A stretch of 64,000 nucleotides of DNA from Cedecea sp000277545 (GCA_050847315.1 CP193791.1), one strand, 5' to 3'. Positions 17,321-26,053 are shown, counted from the stretch's first letter. Numbers and translations are program-made. The notes: generated by a model from the letters alone, not told the origin.

Positions 17321-17794
17321 ATGAAAAGAGTTAATGCTGTTGCGCTGTCGCTGTTTTTCTTTTCAACCCTGGCGCTGGCCGAAAGCGCTCCGCTTTCCGT
17401 CGTGAAAAATTATATGGCCGCGTGGAATGCCCACCAGGCCGGGCAGGCGGCCCAGTATCTTGCCAGCGATATGGTTTATTACGACGCCGCCGTCGGCACA
17501 CCGGTTGAAGGGAAAGAAAAAGCCGAGAAAGAGGTGATTGGCGCGTTTATTAAAGCGGTGCCGGACCTGCACTGGCAGATGACCAGCGAGCCGGTTTATA
17601 ACCACGACACCATCGCTTTCCGCTGGACGTTCACCGGCACCAACAGCGGCGAGTGGGGCGGCAGCCCGGCAACCAACAACCCGATCAAGTTTGAAGGCGT
17701 GAGCTTTATCAAAGTCAGCCACGGCAAAATTACCTGGCAGGGCGATTACTACGACTCGAAGAAACTCGACGAAGAGCTCAAACCTCGGCAATAG
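17321..17794 (+). CDS. Periplasmic NTF2/SnoaL-like protein
   Basis: A 157-residue protein with a Sec signal peptide (hydrophobic core VALSLFFFSTLALA, likely cut before Glu21). The mature part is an NTF2-like cone fold of the SnoaL/ester-cyclase type: VVKNYMAAWNAHQ, then a cluster of aromatic strands FRWTFTGTNSGEWGG and GDYYDSKKLDEEL. These domains form small-molecule pockets and may be catalytic or binding only. Positioned between the aldehyde dehydrogenase and the exported flavoenzyme, it may handle a periplasmic aldehyde or amine. No specific function can be assigned. An ERIC element separates it from the next gene. Confidence 0.7.
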   Translation: MKRVNAVALSLFFFSTLALAESAPLSVVKNYMAAWNAHQAGQAAQYLASDMVYYDAAVGTPVEGKEKAEKEVIGAFIKAVPDLHWQMTSEPVYNHDTIAFRWTFTGTNSGEWGGSPATNNPIKFEGVSFIKVSHGKITWQGDYYDSKKLDEELKPRQ

Positions 17795-17932
17795 CCCGCA
17801 GCACGCCGCTTACTGGTCGTTACCCGCGGGCGGCGCACCGGCAACCCGTTACCAGAAAAGACACTATAGTTAACAGGCTTATCGCGTAGCGAAGCGGCAG
17901 GGAGTTTGTTATCATTTGGTTAACAATATGTC

Positions 17933-18049
17933 TATACCCTAAATAATTCGAGTTGCAGGAAGGCACCAAGGCCGTGAATCCTCAGGCGCATAGATAACTA
18001 TGTGACTGATGCAGGTAACGCACATGCAACTTGAAGTATGACGGGTATA
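17933..18049. repeat. ERIC element
   Basis: A 117-bp enterobacterial repetitive intergenic consensus. The ends TATACCC and GGGTATA are inverted, with the conserved inner blocks AATAATTCGAGTTGCAGGAAGGC, GTGAATCC and GCAACTTGAAGTATGACGGG recognisable. It is slightly shorter than the usual about 127 bp. It ends 25 bp before the start codon of the flavoenzyme gene, so it would be part of that gene's transcribed leader. Confidence 0.9.
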
Positions 18050-18073
18050 AAGGACTGATAAAAAAGGTTATCT

Positions 18074-19978
18074 ATGTCTATTACCCGACGTGACTTTCTT
18101 AACGGGATGGCAATTGCAATTGTCTCTGGTTTAACGCCTCTGGAACTGGTGAGGGCAAACGGCAAAGCACCCGGCAGCGCCGTGATAAATGCAGATTACT
18201 ACCCGCCGGGGCTAACTGGTCTGCGCGGCAACCACCCTGGCTCGTTCGAAATGGCGCACGCCCTTGGGCGCGAGCACGAAAAATTCGACTTCGGTAAGCT
18301 GCCGGTAGAAGAAGAGTACGACCTGGTGGTGGTTGGAGGCGGGATCAGCGGCCTGGCGGCAGCCTGCTTCTGGCGCGAAAAAATGGGGAAGGAGGCCAAA
18401 ATCCTGATCCTCGACAACCATGACGACTTCGGCGGGCACGCCAAGCGCAACCAGTTCAACGTCGGCGGCAAAACGCTGCTGGGCTACGGCGGCAGCGAAT
18501 CATTCCAGTCGCCGAACAGCAACTTCAGCCCGGTGGTTCACGGCCTGATGGATTCCCTGGGCGTCAGCATCACGCGAATGAAAAGCAGCTTTGACGCTAC
18601 TTTCTACCCGGACCAGAACCTGAGCCGCGGCGTGTTCTTCGACAAAAAGAACTTCGGTGAAACCAAAATCGTCAGCGGCGACCCGGGTCGCGCGGTGTCG
18701 GATGATATTCCGCCGGACAGGCTCAATGGCCGCAGCATCGAAGCCTTTATCAATGACTTCCCGCTGAGCGAGGCAGACCGCAAGGCGCTGCTGGATCTGC
18801 ACGTCAACCCTGCCGATTACCTGCCGGGCATGACGGTCGAGCAGAAAAGTGAATGGCTGGATGTCCACAGCTATCATGAGTTCCTCGAGCAGAAAGTCGG
18901 CTTAAGCAAAATGGCGCTGATGTACTTCCAGCAGCGTACCAACGACTTTTTTGCCATCGGGATTGAAGGCGTGAGCTGCAGCGACGCGCGCGCCTGTGCG
19001 CTGCCGGGCATGGAGGCAATGGGGTTGCCGCCGCTGGATGGCGAAGCGCTGGCCGACCTTGAAGAGCCGTACACTTACCACTTCCCGGACGGCAACGCCG
19101 GGCTGACGCGCCTGATGGTGCGAAAACTGATTCCTGACGCGCTGCCGGGCAGTACGATGGAAGATTCCGTCACCGCAAGGCTGCACTACGAGCTGCTGGA
19201 CAGGCCGGAAAACGGTACCCGCATTCGCCTCAACAGCAGCGTGATTAACGCCGCCAATGCCGATAACGGCGTGGTGGTGAGCTATATCAACAATCAGAGC
19301 GGCAAGCTGCACCGCGTGAAGAGCCGCAACGCCATTATGGCGGGCTACAACATGATGATCCCGTACATCGTGCCGGAGGCACCGGAGCAGCAGAAAGAAG
19401 ATCTGCGCCTCAACGTCAAAGCGCCGCTGGTCTACACCAACGTGGTGGTCAACAACTGGCGTGCTTTCAAAAACACCGGCGTGCATGAATTCTATTCCCC
19501 GGCAGCGCCGTACAGCCGCGTGAAGCTTGATTACCCGGTCAGCATGGGCGAATACCATCACCCGCAAACGCCGGACGACCCGATGTGTATCCACATGGTG
19601 TATGTGCCGACTTATCCGGGCAGCAACATGTCTCCGCGCGAGCAGTTTCGCCGGGGCCGTGCATTCCTGCTCGGTTCTTCCTTTGAAGCCCATGAGCAGA
19701 TGATCCGCTCTCAGCTGCAGGAGATGCTGGGCCACACTGGCTTTGACCACGAACGCGATATTGCGGCCATCACGGTCAACCGCTGGGCGCACGGCTATGC
19801 CTACTATGCTAACGCCCTGAGCGATGACATGGAGAAAATGCCGGAAATTATCAACCGTGCCCGCCAGCCGATAGGCCGCATCACGATTGCTAACTCTGAC
19901 TCAGACTGGAGCGCTTACGCCCACGCGGCTATCGACCAGGCATGGCGTGCGGTCAACGAACTTGTGGCGATGGGGTAA
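18074..19978 (+). CDS. Tat-exported FAD oxidoreductase, spermidine dehydrogenase-like
   Basis: A 634-residue flavoprotein. The N-terminus carries a twin-arginine signal (TRRDFLNG followed by a hydrophobic stretch), so it is exported folded with cofactor. The FAD-binding dinucleotide fold starts at about residue 83 (VVVGGGISGLAAA), with the ribose-binding acidic residue in LILDNHDDFGG. Overall length, Tat-type start and layout resemble Pseudomonas SpdH, a flavo-haem enzyme that splits spermidine into 1,3-diaminopropane and 4-aminobutanal. It is 7 bp from a triheme cytochrome c, the likely electron acceptor. Other amine or alcohol substrates are possible; the identification is from memory of the family, not a search. 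Confidence 0.68.
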   Translation: MSITRRDFLNGMAIAIVSGLTPLELVRANGKAPGSAVINADYYPPGLTGLRGNHPGSFEMAHALGREHEKFDFGKLPVEEEYDLVVVGGGISGLAAACFWREKMGKEAKILILDNHDDFGGHAKRNQFNVGGKTLLGYGGSESFQSPNSNFSPVVHGLMDSLGVSITRMKSSFDATFYPDQNLSRGVFFDKKNFGETKIVSGDPGRAVSDDIPPDRLNGRSIEAFINDFPLSEADRKALLDLHVNPADYLPGMTVEQKSEWLDVHSYHEFLEQKVGLSKMALMYFQQRTNDFFAIGIEGVSCSDARACALPGMEAMGLPPLDGEALADLEEPYTYHFPDGNAGLTRLMVRKLIPDALPGSTMEDSVTARLHYELLDRPENGTRIRLNSSVINAANADNGVVVSYINNQSGKLHRVKSRNAIMAGYNMMIPYIVPEAPEQQKEDLRLNVKAPLVYTNVVVNNWRAFKNTGVHEFYSPAAPYSRVKLDYPVSMGEYHHPQTPDDPMCIHMVYVPTYPGSNMSPREQFRRGRAFLLGSSFEAHEQMIRSQLQEMLGHTGFDHERDIAAITVNRWAHGYAYYANALSDDMEKMPEIINRARQPIGRITIANSDSDWSAYAHAAIDQAWRAVNELVAMG

Positions 19979-19985
19979 CCAGGAA

Positions 19986-21188
19986 ATGAAACGTATTTTA
20001 GCGGCTATCTCGATCCTCTTTTCTGCCAGCGGCTACGCTGCCGTATCGCAAGGTGAGTATGTGGCGCGCGCGTCAGACTGCGTCGCCTGCCACACCGTAG
20101 ACGGCGGCCAGCCGATGGCCGGAGGCAAAAAGTTTTCTACGCCGGTGGGGGATATCTACTCCACCAACATCACGCCGGACAAAACCCACGGCATTGGCGA
20201 TTACAGCTACGAAGATTTCGAGAAGGCGGTTCGCCAGGGGATAGCCAAAGATGGTCACGCCCTTTACCCGGCGATGCCTTATCCTTCCTACGCCAAAATG
20301 ACCGATGAAGACGTGAAGGCGCTGTACGACTACTTTATGAAGGACGTTGCCCCGGCGGCGACCGCCAATAAAGAGAATGATATTCCGCTGCTGCTGTCGG
20401 CCCGCTGGCCGCTGCGCGTGTGGAACGGCCTGTTCGTGGATGACGTGAAATCCGGCGGCGTGGTGGTTGAGGCCCGCGGGGATAACGCGGAGAAAATTAA
20501 ACGTGGTGCTTATCTGGTGCAGGGGCCGGGCCACTGCGGCGCCTGCCATACTCCACGCGGCATGGCGATGCAGGAGAAAGGCTACGATGATTCCAGCCCG
20601 GAATTCCTGAGCGGGGCGATGATCGACGGCTGGTATGCGCCTTCCCTGCGCGGCATGAATATGTCCACCCAGGAAGTGAAAGACTTGCTGAGCAAAGGCC
20701 GTAGCCAGCATCACGCTATTGCCGGGCCAATGGGGGAAGTGGTCACCCAAAGTACCCAGTACCTGACGGATGCCGACCTGGAAGCTATCGCGCTGTATAT
20801 CGCCAACTTCAAGCCGCAAAAACCAGCCGCCACGCCGGTGAATGCTGCCGTGGTTTCTCAGCCGTCCGACGGTAAAACCCTCTACATGCGCTACTGCTCA
20901 ACCTGCCACAGCCCGGACGGGAAGGGGACTGACTTTAACGTGCCGTCGTTGGTGGGCAACTCGGCGGTGATGGCGAAAGATCCGTCCTCGCTTATCCGCG
21001 TGATCGCCGACGGGGCGCACACGCCGCAAACCCAGGGCACTATTCCGTTCATGATGCCCGGCTATAAAGGCGTGCTGTCGGACAAAGAGATGACCGATGT
21101 GGTGAACTACGTGCGTGGTTCCTGGGGTAACGGTGCGCCTGCGGCAACCGAAGCTGAGGTGAAGAAGATAACCGGCGAGGGCAAATAG
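19986..21188 (+). CDS. Triheme periplasmic cytochrome c, dehydrogenase electron-transfer subunit
   Basis: A 400-residue exported protein with a Sec signal (cut near Ala18) and three class-I cytochrome c domains, each with one CXXCH haem site: CVACH (Cys32), CGACH (Cys184) and CSTCH (Cys304). This is the architecture of the cytochrome subunit of membrane alcohol, aldehyde and gluconate dehydrogenases, passing electrons to ubiquinone or a terminal oxidase. It follows the flavoenzyme by 7 bp. Start chosen at the ATG that yields the signal peptide; the open frame extends 33 codons into the preceding gene. The ccm operon at 29.8-36.1 kb would mature it. Confidence 0.9.
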   Translation: MKRILAAISILFSASGYAAVSQGEYVARASDCVACHTVDGGQPMAGGKKFSTPVGDIYSTNITPDKTHGIGDYSYEDFEKAVRQGIAKDGHALYPAMPYPSYAKMTDEDVKALYDYFMKDVAPAATANKENDIPLLLSARWPLRVWNGLFVDDVKSGGVVVEARGDNAEKIKRGAYLVQGPGHCGACHTPRGMAMQEKGYDDSSPEFLSGAMIDGWYAPSLRGMNMSTQEVKDLLSKGRSQHHAIAGPMGEVVTQSTQYLTDADLEAIALYIANFKPQKPAATPVNAAVVSQPSDGKTLYMRYCSTCHSPDGKGTDFNVPSLVGNSAVMAKDPSSLIRVIADGAHTPQTQGTIPFMMPGYKGVLSDKEMTDVVNYVRGSWGNGAPAATEAEVKKITGEGK

Positions 21189-21209
21189 TTCAGCCAGATA
21201 AGTTTAAAC

Positions 21210-21232
21210 AGGGGCCTTGATGGCCCCTCTTT
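21210..21232 (+). terminator. Terminator after the cytochrome c gene
   Basis: Stem AGGGGCC / GGCCCCT with a short loop and a TCTTTAT tail, closing the amine module. Confidence 0.8.
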
Positions 21233-21303
21233 ATCGGGGTTAGATTCGCCTGGCCTCGTGAAATTCGCTATCATCCGGCTCCACTCTCCAGCCGGGCAGC
21301 CCA

Positions 21304-22002
21304 ATGTCTACGATTATTGATACGTTTATTGCCCCGCCTTGTTTTGATGAGATAGAAATTCTTTATCAGGACGAGCATCTGGCGTTGATCGATAAACCTT
21401 CCGGCTTGCTCAGCCTTTCAGGGAAAAATCCGCAGAATCTTGACTCGGTGCATCATCGGCTGGTGCAGATATTCCCCGGCTGCACGCTGGTGCATCGCCT
21501 GGATTTCGGCACCTCCGGGCTGATGGTGATTGCGCTGAATAAGGCGATCAATGCGTTGCTCTGCCAGCAGTTCAGCCAGCGTTCTGTTGCCAAGGTGTAT
21601 ACCGCGCTGCTTTGCGGGCATCTTGAAAAAGAGGAAGGAATGATCGACGCGGCGATTGCCAAAGATCCGGCGCTGTTTCCACTGATGTCGATTTGCGCCG
21701 TCAGCGGCAAACCTGCTCGCTCGCGTTACACGGTGATTGAGCGGATTTATCGGGAACTTGAAAATGGTGCTCGGCTGCCGTTAACGAGGGTACAGCTTGC
21801 GCCTGAAACCGGGCGGACCCACCAGCTGCGCATCCATGCGCAATATCTTGGCCACCCGATTCTGGGCTGCGATCTGTATGGCGGGCTGGCGTTGTCAGGC
21901 ACTGAACGAGTGCCGCGGCTGATGCTGCATGCCAGCGAACTGCATTTTGTTCACCCGGTCAGCGGCGAACCGGTGGCTGCCAGATGCGACAGCCCATTCT
22001 GA
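21304..22002 (+). CDS. RluA-family pseudouridine synthase paralog
   Basis: A 232-residue RNA pseudouridine synthase. Motif II with catalytic Asp is VHRLDFGTSG (about residues 62-71), preceded by IDKPSGLLSLSG and followed by the substrate-binding RTHQLRIHAQYLGHPILG. It resembles RluA, which modifies 23S rRNA 746 and some tRNAs, but diverges from it enough to be a paralog; its RNA target is unknown. It has no S4 domain. Single gene between the cytochrome terminator and convergent ymjA. Confidence 0.82.
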   Translation: MSTIIDTFIAPPCFDEIEILYQDEHLALIDKPSGLLSLSGKNPQNLDSVHHRLVQIFPGCTLVHRLDFGTSGLMVIALNKAINALLCQQFSQRSVAKVYTALLCGHLEKEEGMIDAAIAKDPALFPLMSICAVSGKPARSRYTVIERIYRELENGARLPLTRVQLAPETGRTHQLRIHAQYLGHPILGCDLYGGLALSGTERVPRLMLHASELHFVHPVSGEPVAARCDSPF

Positions 22003-22026
22003 CGAGAAAATGTGTTGCGGCAGACA

Positions 22027-22272
22027 TTACTCGTTGCCCCACTGATTCAGAAACTCAGCGATTTCGTCAATGCGCTGTTCGGCAAGGCCAGCCTCAACGG
22101 CCATCTCACCCTGCGCTTCCTCGCTGATTTCCTCGTTATTCATTAAGCGGGTAATCAGCAGCTGGAAATAGTGCGCCACGGCATCACGCTCATCCTCGGC
22201 AACGGGCTTTGCCGCTTCCGTCGAGTACTCGTCCGCGATGTCGTAATATTTCAGGTCGATTTCGTTGTTCAT
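22027..22272 (-). CDS. ymjA: DUF2543 protein YmjA
   Basis: An acidic 81-residue protein equal in length to E. coli YmjA and sharing LKYYDIADEYSTE, AVAHYFQLLITRLMNNEEISEEAQ and IAEFLNQWGNE. Function unknown. Start set at 22272 (MNNEIDL) by homology; an in-frame ATG two codons upstream is closer to the AGAG-type ribosome site, and longer starts would overlap the GST gene. In E. coli ymjA lies beside the puu putrescine-degradation genes, which makes its presence next to an amine-oxidation module notable. Confidence 0.82.
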   Translation of the reverse strand: MNNEIDLKYYDIADEYSTEAAKPVAEDERDAVAHYFQLLITRLMNNEEISEEAQGEMAVEAGLAEQRIDEIAEFLNQWGNE

Positions 22273-22333
22273 GGTCATCTCTGGGTTTGTTAGCCTGGCC
22301 GCGATAATAGCATTGTTCAGCGGGCAAAAGGGA

Positions 22334-22939
22334 TCAGTGAGTTTCTTCCACACGCAGCGCTTCCTGCACCGCTGGCCGCGCGTTTATCGCCGTCATATAA
22401 CGGGTAATAGCGGGCCACTGGTTAAGGTCGATTGATAACATTTTGCCCCAGCTCAGGACGGTATAAAGATAGGCGTCAGCCACGCTAAAAGTGGAGCCGG
22501 TCAGGTACACAGTTTTCGAGAGCGCATCCTGAACAAAATCGAGCCGCTTGAAGAATTTTTCACGGAAGATGGTTTTAACCTCTTCCGGCAGCGAGGCGTT
22601 GAACAGCGGGGCAGACGCAGTATGAAGCTCGCTGGTGATGAAGTTCAGCCATTCCTGCAATCTCACCCGCGCCCAGCTTCCTGCCAGAGGCGCTAGCCCT
22701 TTTTCCGGCTGGAGATCGGCCAGGTACTGCACGATAGCCGTGCCTTCCGTAAGGATCTCCCCGTTGTCCAGCTCCAGCGCGGCAACATAGCCTTTGGGCG
22801 TGACGGTGAAAAAGTCTCGCCCGTCGGCGGTGATCTTAGTTTTGTTATCCACTTTGATGAGTTCGAATTCCAGCTCTAATTCACGCAGGACAATGTGGGG
22901 CGAGAGCGAACAAGCTTTTGGGGCGTAATACAGTTTCAT
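22334..22939 (-). CDS. Glutathione S-transferase (GstA-like, beta class)
   Basis: A 201-residue cytosolic GST. The thioredoxin-like N-domain begins MKLYYAPKACSLSPHIVLRE, where Cys10 is the beta-class cysteine, and includes the cis-Pro and the GSH-binding EGTAIVQYLAD. The C-terminal helical domain ends in the usual FSVADAYLYTVLSW N-capping box. It resembles E. coli GstA but clearly differs, so it is probably a paralog for electrophile detoxification. GGAG RBS; divergent from a LysR regulator 130 bp away, which likely controls it. It is upstream of ymjA on the same strand. Confidence 0.85.
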   Translation of the reverse strand: MKLYYAPKACSLSPHIVLRELELEFELIKVDNKTKITADGRDFFTVTPKGYVAALELDNGEILTEGTAIVQYLADLQPEKGLAPLAGSWARVRLQEWLNFITSELHTASAPLFNASLPEEVKTIFREKFFKRLDFVQDALSKTVYLTGSTFSVADAYLYTVLSWGKMLSIDLNQWPAITRYMTAINARPAVQEALRVEETH

Positions 22940-23068
22940 GGCATCTCCAACAAATTAAAAACAGCTGTACAGCGCGCGACCCGGCGCCTGGATGCACTAT
23001 GATTTAGCCCGCCACCTCTGTAAAATTAATCATTCATTAAATAACTATTAGTTGAGATACTGATAACG

Positions 23069-23944
23069 ATGATGAACCTTTTGCACTGGCGATTGCTGGT
23101 CGCGGTGGCCGATGCCCGCAACATTTCCCGTGCGGCGGAGGAGGTGGGCATGACTCAGTCAGGCGCCAGCCAGGCCATCGCGCAGCTGGAAGCTTCCCTG
23201 GGGTTCCCGGTTTTTACCCGCGAGCGCAGGAACATTGGCGTTACCGCGCTGGGGGAGCAGGTTATCGCTCATGCCAGGAGTATGCAGCTGCATCTCGAGG
23301 CGATCCGCTCGCTGACCGAGTCGTGTCGGGACTTAAGCGGGAGCCGTATTCGCCTCGGCAGCTTCCCGTCGGTGACATCGACGCTGCTGCCTGGCCTGCT
23401 GCGTGACTTCAGGCGTTTGCATCCCGGCATTGAGGTCGTGGTACTCGAAGGCATTGATGAAGAAGTCGAGCAGTGGATTGCCGCAGATACTGTCGAACTG
23501 GGTGTGGTGATGAACCCCGCTCCCGGCCGGGCTGACGTTATTCTCGGGCAGGATGCCTGGATGGCGGTGTTGCCTGCCAGCCACGCCATGGCGCGTGGGG
23601 CCAGATCCCGGGGAATAACCCTTGAAGCGTTGGCGGGGCAGCCCTTCGTGCTGGCGACTGGAGGCTGTGTGGTAAACGGCGGCAGTTTAATGGCAGAGGC
23701 CGGTTTGCGCTTGTCTGACGTACGCGTCACGGTCCGGGACTGGGTCAGCGCCTGTATGCTGGTGCGTGAAGACATGGGTGTGGCGATAGTGCCTGCGTCC
23801 ACGTTGCCTGAAGATATGCGCGGCCTGTGCGTGGTGCCGCTGACGCCGGGGCTTCATCGCGAGTTTGGCCTGGTGTGTTCTTCGGCAGGAAAAACATCCC
23901 CGGCGGTTCAGGCCCTGGTAACCCGACTGCGTAAAGCGGGATGA
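23069..23944 (+). CDS. LysR-type regulator, divergent from the GST gene
   Basis: A 291-residue LTTR: winged HTH at residues 1-60 (ISRAAEEVGMTQSGASQAIAQLEASLG), linker helix, then a PBP2-like effector domain from about 90 with IRLGSFPSVTSTLLPGLL and a hinge around LGVVMNPAPG. Starts with tandem ATG codons. Divergent arrangement with gst suggests it regulates that gene; effector unknown. It is tail-to-tail with a second, unrelated LysR gene (20 bp between stops). Confidence 0.85.
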   Translation: MMNLLHWRLLVAVADARNISRAAEEVGMTQSGASQAIAQLEASLGFPVFTRERRNIGVTALGEQVIAHARSMQLHLEAIRSLTESCRDLSGSRIRLGSFPSVTSTLLPGLLRDFRRLHPGIEVVVLEGIDEEVEQWIAADTVELGVVMNPAPGRADVILGQDAWMAVLPASHAMARGARSRGITLEALAGQPFVLATGGCVVNGGSLMAEAGLRLSDVRVTVRDWVSACMLVREDMGVAIVPASTLPEDMRGLCVVPLTPGLHREFGLVCSSAGKTSPAVQALVTRLRKAG

Positions 23945-23963
23945 GCTAAACGCCGAACAGCTT

Positions 23964-24896
23964 TCACTGCCCGGTGTTTATCTCCTTCGCCAGCGTTTGC
24001 AGCCTCGATTTCAGCCAGTTGGTCGCGCTCCGCTTCCCGCTTCGTTTGTGTGAATAAATTTTTATTTCAAACGGACGTATTTCGAACGGTAATGAAAAAA
24101 TCTTTATATTCGTGGCTGGCATCAGTTTTTCAGCGGCAAAGCGCGGCAGCGCCATTAGCAGATTGCTTTCTGCCACAATAAACGGCGCGCTAAGCATAGA
24201 TGGCGTCTTGATGGCTATTTGCCGCGTGTAACCCATTTGCTCAAGCTGCCTGTCCAACACACCTTGCTTCTCATTCCACGGCGTGACAACGATGTGCCTT
24301 GCGGCGAGATAATCCTCAAATGTCAGCCGTGTCCGGCTTGGGTGACTGATGACGACATACTCATCTGTAAACCAGCTAATTTCTTCCAGCTCCGGATGCC
24401 GGATATCTTCTGAGGTACTGAACCCCAGCGCCAAATCCACTTCGCCCGCCAGAAGCTCCGTCAGTGCCGGTGTATGAGGCAAGTAAAGTAACTCGAAGCT
24501 CAGGCCGGGCGCTTCATGCTGCAGTTTGTGCATCAGGGCAGGGAAAATGCAAAAAGCGGTAAAATCCGTAATCGCTATCTGCAGGCGCTCTGTCGTCCGG
24601 GATGCGTCAAACTCCGGCTGCTGAGTCAGCTCTTGATCCAGGTATTTCAACGTCGAAGCAATAGAAGGGGCGAGCTGCGTGGCATACACGCTCGGACACA
24701 TCCGGTGCCCTTCCCGGTAAAACAGCGGGTCATTGAGCGAGGCTCTCAGTCTCGACAGCGCGTGGCTAAGCGCCGAGGTGCTCATCGCCAGTTCATCGGC
24801 CGCCAGGCGGACGGAACGATGGCGATAAATCGCGTCAAAAACAGGCAAAAGGTTTAAATCGAGACGCCTTAAGGTTGGATGCATAATATTCATCAT
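23964..24896 (-). CDS. LysR-type regulator, divergent from the acetyltransferase
   Basis: A 310-residue LTTR of the NodD/LeuO-like branch, with the typical start LRRLDLNLLPVFDAIYRHRSV and HTH AADELAMSTSALSHALSRLR at about 12-55. The effector domain follows from about 95. It is divergent from the GNAT gene with 92 bp between, the usual LTTR target arrangement. Effector and regulon unknown. Several in-frame Met codons lie near the start (MMNIMHP); the first is used. Confidence 0.84.
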   Translation of the reverse strand: MMNIMHPTLRRLDLNLLPVFDAIYRHRSVRLAADELAMSTSALSHALSRLRASLNDPLFYREGHRMCPSVYATQLAPSIASTLKYLDQELTQQPEFDASRTTERLQIAITDFTAFCIFPALMHKLQHEAPGLSFELLYLPHTPALTELLAGEVDLALGFSTSEDIRHPELEEISWFTDEYVVISHPSRTRLTFEDYLAARHIVVTPWNEKQGVLDRQLEQMGYTRQIAIKTPSMLSAPFIVAESNLLMALPRFAAEKLMPATNIKIFSLPFEIRPFEIKIYSHKRSGKRSATNWLKSRLQTLAKEINTGQ

Positions 24897-24988
24897 CTGG
24901 TGATTTCATTGCACTTAATTCGCCTGACAATAACCTTTATGCTTGGGGCCAGCAACGTTAACGCCATCCAGAAATAACAGGAAAACCA

Positions 24989-25465
24989 ATGAGTATGACG
25001 ATTCGTCAGGCCCGCCCGGAAGACGCTCAGGCTATTTACGACATGATCTATGAGCTGGCCGTGTATGAAAAAGCCCCCCAGGAAGTGATCACCACGCCAG
25101 AGGAGATCCGGGCGACGCTGTTTGACGCAGGCAGTAAAACTGAAGCGTTGATCTGCGAGACAGAAGGCAAAATTATCGGTTACGCCGTTTTCTTCACCAG
25201 CTACTCGACCTGGCTTGGGAGGAACGGTATCTACATGGAGGATTTATACATCTCTCCTGAGTATCGCGGCAGGGGAGCGGGAAGGTCGTTACTGAAATAT
25301 ATCGCGCAGTGCGCGGTGCAGCGGCAGTGTGGCCGCCTGGAATGGTCTGTCCTGGACTGGAACCAGCCCGCGATTGATTTTTATCTGAGCATTGGGGCGT
25401 TGCCGCAATCGGAATGGGTTCGTTACCGGTTGGATGGTGAAGCATTATTGAAATTTGCCGAATAA
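24989..25465 (+). CDS. GNAT acetyltransferase, SSAT/thialysine-acetyltransferase-like
   Basis: A 158-residue GNAT protein. The acetyl-CoA pyrophosphate loop is YRGRGAGRSLLK, preceded by GIYMEDLYISPE and followed by LEWSVLDWNQPAIDFYLSIGA. The combination of ELAVYEKAP near the N-terminus, the LGR-MEDLY strand and VLDWN is characteristic of spermidine/spermine N1-acetyltransferases and the related thialysine acetyltransferases. An amine substrate is therefore likely, in keeping with nearby polyamine-type genes, though not proven. AGGA RBS six bases from the start; probably controlled by the divergent LysR. Confidence 0.8.
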   Translation: MSMTIRQARPEDAQAIYDMIYELAVYEKAPQEVITTPEEIRATLFDAGSKTEALICETEGKIIGYAVFFTSYSTWLGRNGIYMEDLYISPEYRGRGAGRSLLKYIAQCAVQRQCGRLEWSVLDWNQPAIDFYLSIGALPQSEWVRYRLDGEALLKFAE

Positions 25466-25703
25466 AAACAGCATGATATTAAAACTCCTGCTGCGGCGGG
25501 ATTTACGCAGCTGACAGCGCTTATTTGCAGAAATGTGATGGGTTGTTTTTATAGTAAGTAATTGATATTGATTAAATTAATAGGCCTGGTGCAGGGCTGG
25601 GCGTTTAGACATAAATATGCACACTTTATTTAAGTCGTGGCATCTGGTGTTCAAAATCTGCCCACGTTAGAGTGATGGTCTGGTTTTTAGCCTGGGTGAC
25701 AAA

Positions 25704-25931
25704 ATGAAAGTATTAAGTATCGTCGGTGCAACGCTGTTAGCGACCTCATTCCATGCCTCGGCATTCGTTTCTAATTCCTCGGTTCACCCTGAACAGACGG
25801 CGAATGTGAACAATAGCGCCGCCGATGGGCATGCGATTCCCTCCGAAGCCAACTACGACATCACCAAAATCATCCCGATTGCGGGCTGCAACTGCGCTTT
25901 TTGCACCGCTTTACGCAGCGCGAATCTTTAA
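25704..25931 (+). CDS. Small exported protein with a C-N-C-x-x-C tail
   Basis: A 75-residue protein I do not recognise. It starts with a Sec signal (MKVLSIVGATLLATSFHASA, cut probably after Ala20), leaving a 55-residue mature peptide rich in Asn, Ser and Ala with its only three cysteines clustered near the C-terminus in GCNCAFC. The cluster could bind a metal, form a disulfide or be a modification site. The RBS is weak and there is no co-directional partner closer than 122 bp. Coding status rests on the convincing signal peptide and start context. Confidence 0.6.
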   Translation: MKVLSIVGATLLATSFHASAFVSNSSVHPEQTANVNNSAADGHAIPSEANYDITKIIPIAGCNCAFCTALRSANL

Positions 25932-26053
25932 TCTGCTGTTGTTTTCAGGCCCGGTTTATCTCGAGGATAACGGGCCGCAATTCTGGTAGCTTGCCCGTAC
26001 CCCCTAAATTTCGCATCATGGCCTGAATTACTTACCCCCAGGAGAAGGCCGGC

